Below, piece by piece: positions 60,520-64,000 of a DNA stretch of 64,000 nucleotides. This DNA is from Sphingomonas sp. R647 (GTDB lineage Bacteria > Pseudomonadota > Alphaproteobacteria > Sphingomonadales > Sphingomonadaceae): positions 1 to 64,000 of the forward strand of contig NZ_JAIQXT010000001.1 of NCBI RefSeq assembly GCF_020177055.1, in the 5' to 3' direction. The stretch's first letter is position 1. Each line of letters begins with the position of its first letter. A program made the translations under genes and the position numbers. The notes under the pieces are model-generated. The model saw only the letters and a program-made list of their open reading frames with translations, ran no database searches and was not told the origin of the DNA.

Positions 60520-60567
60520 ATATCGGTCATTGGCTGGCGTTTGCGAGATCCCCGAAAGTTGCCATCT
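60520..60567. repeat. Degenerate intergenic repeat, copy B
   Basis: Starts ATATCGGTCATTGG and ends CCCGAAAGTTGCCATCT, matching copy A (50796) in sequence order and spacing. It lies between the SUFU and transglutaminase-like genes. Confidence 0.55.
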
Positions 60568-60594
60568 AGAGGTTCTCCCAATGACAGCAGGTTG

Positions 60595-61371
60595 CTACGC
60601 GTCCGTAACGCTGACGTTTTGCCGCTTCATTTCCGCAGTGCCAAACGCTGTCAGAAAGGCGACATCGGCAGCGTCGCGACCAATGCCGATCTTGGCCATC
60701 GCGTGCGCTTCGGCCATCCCCGTTGCATCAATCAGGTGCCATGCACCACCAAGAAAGACTTCCGCCACGGCATGGAAGTCGGGCGGTTCGACGCCGAGTG
60801 CGTAAACGCTGGCAATGCGCGCCGGGATGCCCGCGGCGCGCGCGAAGGTGATCATGACGTGGGCGTAGTCGCGACAGATCCCCTGGCGCTTGACGAAGGT
60901 GTCGAGTGCCGTGGTCTCCGAATTGCTCGCGCCCTGTACATAGGAAACGTGGCTCGCGATCCAGTCTCGCATCGCGATCACCTTGGCTCCGTCCGAGACC
61001 TTGCCGAACTCGGCTTCAACGAAGCACTCGAATTGATCCGAGGGGCAATAACGCGACGCCATAAGATACTGAACCGTCTCCCCTGGCAGCTGATGAGGCG
61101 CGATGACGGGCAGGCGCTGACAGTCGTCCAGCAAACGTTCGATGCGAACGGTCGCTCGGTAATCGATAAGTAGCTGACCCTCAACGCGGACCCAGATCCG
61201 CTCGCCGATGCCGTCGTGCGAAACTACGCGCGCAAAATGCTCGGTCGCCGTGATGTCGAGGTGCGTCGCCTCCACGACCTGCTCTGGGATGGCAGCCGCT
61301 TCGAACTGGAGCAGCACGTCGGTTGGAAGTTCAAACCAATAGTCGAGCTGCGCCCGGATCGACAGGCTCAT
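60595..61371 (-). CDS. Transglutaminase-like cysteine protease superfamily protein
   Basis: A 258-residue protein. The N-terminal half is a beta-rich bacterial transglutaminase N-terminal region (IRAQLDYWFELPTDVLLQFE). The C-terminal half is a transglutaminase-like core with an apparent triad: Cys in RQGICRDYAHVMITFARAAG, His in PPDFHAVAEVFLGG, Asp in WHLIDATGM. Such enzymes act as proteases, peptide-N-glycanases or amide-bond formers. Substrate is unknown. A companion (often an alpha-E or circularly permuted ATP-grasp gene) is absent. It has no signal peptide, so it should act in the cytoplasm. Confidence 0.87.
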   Translation of the reverse strand: MSLSIRAQLDYWFELPTDVLLQFEAAAIPEQVVEATHLDITATEHFARVVSHDGIGERIWVRVEGQLLIDYRATVRIERLLDDCQRLPVIAPHQLPGETVQYLMASRYCPSDQFECFVEAEFGKVSDGAKVIAMRDWIASHVSYVQGASNSETTALDTFVKRQGICRDYAHVMITFARAAGIPARIASVYALGVEPPDFHAVAEVFLGGAWHLIDATGMAEAHAMAKIGIGRDAADVAFLTAFGTAEMKRQNVSVTDA

Positions 61372-61626
61372 TGCAATGCCCTGCCATGCATGCTGACACT
61401 CAAGCGACGCGCTTTGTTGCCCATTGCCGTGCAGCGGTCCGGCGCAAGCGCCGATCGGTTCATACCCATTGCTTCATCCATCGAACTCAGAACAACTTAA
61501 GGCCAGGAATCGCCCGGAGCGCTGCGCCGCTGCGGTGCCGTCCAAGCGACCCGAACCACCGCATACGCCTCTGTGCGCATAAATCAGACAACAAAGTAGC
61601 GATATGTGAGCTGAAGCGGTTGCGTC

Positions 61627-61881
61627 CTAGCTTCGCTGACCGCGAAACGTGCTTAGCAAGGCAAGACCTGCCACACCGAGCAGCGCCGCGCTGGTCCACG
61701 GCCGTGCTTTCGCGAAATTTTTCGCCTTCTCGGTTAGCGAGCTGTCGCCTGCGAAATGCTCTAAAAACGAGTCAGTCAGGGCAGTCTTGCCATTTGCGGC
61801 TGGAGCGGGGGCGTCCGCAGGCGTGCCCTTGGACTTTAGATCTTCCGGCGCTTTGGAGGTCGGCGTTGCGAGATCGTTCAC
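61627..61881 (-). CDS. Small tail-anchored membrane protein
   Basis: An 84-residue protein with a polar, Pro/Ala-rich first half, a helical FLEHFAGDSSLTEKAKNFAK stretch and a C-terminal membrane segment WTSAALLGVAGLALLSTFRG ending in basic residues. The R-P-W/x-T-S-A-A...G-L-A...R end resembles ElaB/YqjD-like (DUF883) stress proteins, which anchor to the inner membrane by their C-terminus. The similarity is short. High-GC3 codon use supports coding. Confidence 0.55.
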   Translation of the reverse strand: MNDLATPTSKAPEDLKSKGTPADAPAPAANGKTALTDSFLEHFAGDSSLTEKAKNFAKARPWTSAALLGVAGLALLSTFRGQRS

Positions 61882-62037
61882 TGTTGATTCGTTAGGCTCA
61901 CGCTATGCGAACTCGTCATCCGACGCATGAAATTGGCCCTTTCTCCAAACCGTGGGAAAGGGGTTGCTCTTCCGCAACCGGCCCAAATCGAACCGTTCTT
62001 GGCGGTGAACCTGCAGGCTACGAGGCGTCTGGCCTGG

Positions 62038-63861
62038 CTATTTAAACAGATCGAAACAATCCGCGGCCAGGCGTGTGGGCTGCGCGGTCGCAGCCTGCGC
62101 GGGGCGGACGACGATGCTGACCAACCTGTCCTCATAATCCACGACGAAGTTGCAGCTGACCAGCCACTCGGCATCGCCGCGGAGTCCGGGCTCGATCGTG
62201 TTGCGCGACCGCGGCCGGTCGAGCGCGACGAGCAGGGCTTGCTGCACCGGAGTCAGTGGTGTCATCGGTCGCAACGCGACAGCCCGCGTGTCGAGGACCA
62301 CCGCGCCGCCCTCACGCTCGAACAGCTGAAGCACGGGCCGCGGCTGGCGCGTCGATGCTGCGCGCCACGCCGCGATTGACCCGCCCAGACGGTCGAGCAG
62401 GTCGGCGTCATCGAGCAGCTGCGTCGAATAGGCACCGTCGAAATGATAGGCAATGTCGGCAGTCTCGATCGCGGGCGGATAGAGTGCGCGATAAGCGGGA
62501 TAGGGGGTGACCGCGCCGATGCCGTTGGTTGCATGCCCACGATACAACGGGCTGAACCGGTCGATGACGATGCGGTGCATCGCATTGGGCGGATCGAGAT
62601 GGGCGAGAAGCGGCATCAGTTCCGCCATCGCCGCATAATCCGCCGCCTCTTCGCCCGGAAATCCGTAGATGATGCCCCATGCGACGCGGATCCCGGTTGC
62701 CGCGCAGTCACGCAGCAGCGCGATATTCTGCTGTGCCGACACGCCCTTGCGCATCAGGCGCAGCGGCCCGCTGGCGAGTGACTCGATCCCCGGCTGGATC
62801 ATTGCGATCCCGCCGCGCGCCATCGCCTCCACCTCGGCGCGGGTCATGTTCGATTTGACCTCGTAGAATAGCTGCAACCGCGACTTGCGCTCCGCCAGAT
62901 CAGGCAACAGCTCAGTCAGATAGGAGCGCGGCATGATATTGTCGGTCATGTAGATCGCCGGCACGCCGTCTTGCTCGAGCGCGTCCAGTTCGGTCCGCAT
63001 CCGCTCCGCCGGCTTGTGACGAAACGCCATGCCCTCCTCGCCATTCAGGCCGCAAAAGGTGCAGTGGCTCTTGGCACCCCACCAGCAGCCGCGCGAGCTT
63101 TCGGCGGTGATATAGCGCGGCAGCGTGTCGGGCAGCGACCCGGCGGCCTGAAGCGGGCGCAGCGTCGCGAAAAAATCGGTGAAGTCGGGGGCCGCGACCA
63201 CGCGCATATCGCGGATCGGTTCGCTGCGGATCACCCGCTCGCGCGGCGTGACCCCGTCGCGGATCAGGCGTTCGCAGAAGTCGGGGAAATCGACGTCGGA
63301 TTCACCGGCAAAGACATGGTCGATCCAAGGAAAGGCACGCGACAGGCCAAGGCAGATCGGCCAGGCCGCGTTCGCTCCGCCCAACACGATGCGGATGTGG
63401 GGTGCCCGTTCATTCACACGCCACGCAATCGCGGAGCACGCCATATTCTGCTGAAAGGTCGAGGACAGGCCCAGGATGCGGGGGCGGATCGCCAGGATGT
63501 GATCAACGGTCGCGTCGATCATCGGCCCGATCGCCGGGGCAGCGGCATCGAACACGGCCTGAAGCGCAGGCGTCAACGGCTCGGGCATCGGCAGCAGCGC
63601 GGCGACGTCAGGCGGATAGGCGAAGTCGCGGAACAAATGGTCCGCCACCATCGCGCGCATCGCCGTCGCTTCGACCGCCTCATAGGTATCGAGCCCGACC
63701 TGCGCAGCGAGCGTCAGATTGCCATAGACGATCCGGGTCGCGATCCCGCGCTGCTGGCACGCGGCCTTGAGCACGGCGGTGCCCAGCTGCGGAAAGTTGA
63801 CCGACGCGAACGGCGGCACGAACAGGCAGAGGTCAATCGGGTCGTTCTCGCCGGTCGTCAC
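62038..63861 (-). CDS. RiPP maturation radical SAM protein with B12-binding domain (rSAM_ocin_1 type)
   Basis: A protein of 607 residues (GTG 63861 after GGAAAGG; the frame also allows GTG 63894). The N-terminal domain resembles a cobalamin-binding fold (VNFPQLGTAVLKAACQQRGI, then ILGLSSTFQQNMACSAIAWR and IVLGGANAAWPICLG). The radical SAM domain has SSRGCWWGAKSHCTFCGLNG, a C-x7-C-x2-C cluster motif typical of the RiPP-maturation radical SAM C-methyltransferase family (TIGR03975 type). IYMTDNIMPRSYL and IQPGIESLASGPLRLMRKG follow. These enzymes modify ribosomally made peptides, probably by radical C-methylation. Directly upstream is a cysteine-rich reading frame cut by the window edge, probably its substrate. 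The C-terminal 130 residues may bind the peptide leader (inference). Confidence 0.9.
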   Translation of the reverse strand: MTTGENDPIDLCLFVPPFASVNFPQLGTAVLKAACQQRGIATRIVYGNLTLAAQVGLDTYEAVEATAMRAMVADHLFRDFAYPPDVAALLPMPEPLTPALQAVFDAAAPAIGPMIDATVDHILAIRPRILGLSSTFQQNMACSAIAWRVNERAPHIRIVLGGANAAWPICLGLSRAFPWIDHVFAGESDVDFPDFCERLIRDGVTPRERVIRSEPIRDMRVVAAPDFTDFFATLRPLQAAGSLPDTLPRYITAESSRGCWWGAKSHCTFCGLNGEEGMAFRHKPAERMRTELDALEQDGVPAIYMTDNIMPRSYLTELLPDLAERKSRLQLFYEVKSNMTRAEVEAMARGGIAMIQPGIESLASGPLRLMRKGVSAQQNIALLRDCAATGIRVAWGIIYGFPGEEAADYAAMAELMPLLAHLDPPNAMHRIVIDRFSPLYRGHATNGIGAVTPYPAYRALYPPAIETADIAYHFDGAYSTQLLDDADLLDRLGGSIAAWRAASTRQPRPVLQLFEREGGAVVLDTRAVALRPMTPLTPVQQALLVALDRPRSRNTIEPGLRGDAEWLVSCNFVVDYEDRLVSIVVRPAQAATAQPTRLAADCFDLFK

Positions 63862-63880
63862 CTTTGCTGCACCTTTCCAT

Positions 63881-64000
63881 TCAACCTGTGGCACAGCCCG
63901 CCCGTTCGCGGAAGCACTTGTAGTGGACAGCGCACTCGTGCGAGCAGGCGGTATGATCCGACCCGCCCCCGCACTCTCCTGGCCACCCGTCGCGGGTGAG
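63881..64000 (-). CDS. Cysteine-rich peptide, probable RiPP precursor C-terminus (partial)
   Basis: The frame is open from the window edge for 39 codons and stops at TGA 63883-63881. Counting from the edge, cysteines are at positions 10, 19, 23, 29 and 36, giving the spacing C-x8-C-x3-C-x5-C-x6-C. The peptide also carries GGGSDH, SHEC, HYKC and a final GCATG. Most third positions are G or C, as in real genes of this genome. Its stop lies 19 bases before the probable start of the radical SAM gene, whose SD-like GGAAAGG is in between, so the two look translationally coupled. A short cysteine-rich product directly ahead of a RiPP-modifying enzyme is best read as the core of the precursor. The N-terminal leader lies outside the window. 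A chance open frame cannot be excluded. Confidence 0.55.
   Translation of the reverse strand, partial: LTRDGWPGECGGGSDHTACSHECAVHYKCFRERAGCATG

Noticed and set aside
62971..63999. Long plus-strand frame opposite the radical SAM gene
   Set aside because: Its product is a low-complexity Arg/Gly/His-rich sequence with no motif, while the minus strand carries clear radical SAM motifs. It is an antisense shadow of high-GC3 coding.
1..64000. CRISPR arrays, insertion sequences, integrase or phage genes
   Set aside because: No regularly spaced repeats, transposase motifs or terminal inverted repeats were found by reading; the only repeats are the three degenerate intergenic copies.

Overview
The window is GC-rich, densely coded and high-GC3, with TonB receptors, a MucR-type regulator, PilZ proteins and two sphingan/rhizobial-style exopolysaccharide export gene sets. 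This points to an alphaproteobacterium, most likely a sphingomonad (inferred from gene content and base composition; no rRNA marker is present). No tRNA, rRNA, CRISPR array or intact insertion sequence was seen.

Positions 1-33,900 are essentially one exopolysaccharide (EPS) locus. It opens with the end of a GDP-mannose pyrophosphorylase gene, a Wzy/O-antigen-ligase-like polymerase, an SGNH-tailed acyltransferase and a MucR regulator. A tightly coupled plus-strand operon follows (5.3-17.0 kb): two GT4 and one GT2 glycosyltransferases, a Wzx-like flippase, another GT4, a second polymerase, a WecG/TagA-type glycosyltransferase, a membrane-anchored Asp-box (GH74-like) protein and an acyltransferase. 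Facing it is a minus-strand set (22.6-17.1 kb): a split Alg14/Alg13-like (PssD/PssE-like) glycosyltransferase, an OPX lipoprotein, an outer-membrane beta-barrel and a Wzc-type tyrosine autokinase. From 22.9 to 33.9 kb runs a second plus-strand set: a phosphoesterase, a small exported protein, a large polymerase with a periplasmic tail, a second OPX lipoprotein, a second Wzc kinase, the polyprenyl-phosphate sugar-1-phosphate transferase that starts lipid-linked synthesis, two small membrane proteins and a third acyltransferase. Sugar precursors come from manC (left edge) and from manA and manB at 45.3-47.8 kb.

Positions 34-50.7 kb hold envelope and signalling genes: a SleB-type cell-wall hydrolase, a Rap1a-like secreted protein, PilZ proteins, a DUF1800/DUF1501 pair, a subtilisin-like lipoprotein and two further lipoproteins. 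A 285-residue protein at 44.4 kb looks like one domain of something larger.

Positions 51-64 kb are accessory in character: an unrecognised 634-aa protein, an iron-uptake pair (TonB receptor plus PiuC-type dioxygenase), a membrane-associated SF2 helicase divergent from a Suppressor-of-fused domain protein, a transglutaminase-like protein and, at the right edge, a B12-binding radical SAM RiPP-maturation enzyme. Immediately upstream of that enzyme, an open reading frame cut by the window end encodes a cysteine-rich tail that I read as the C-terminus of its peptide precursor. This truncated RiPP locus is the best candidate here for an undescribed system; the helicase/SUFU pair is second.
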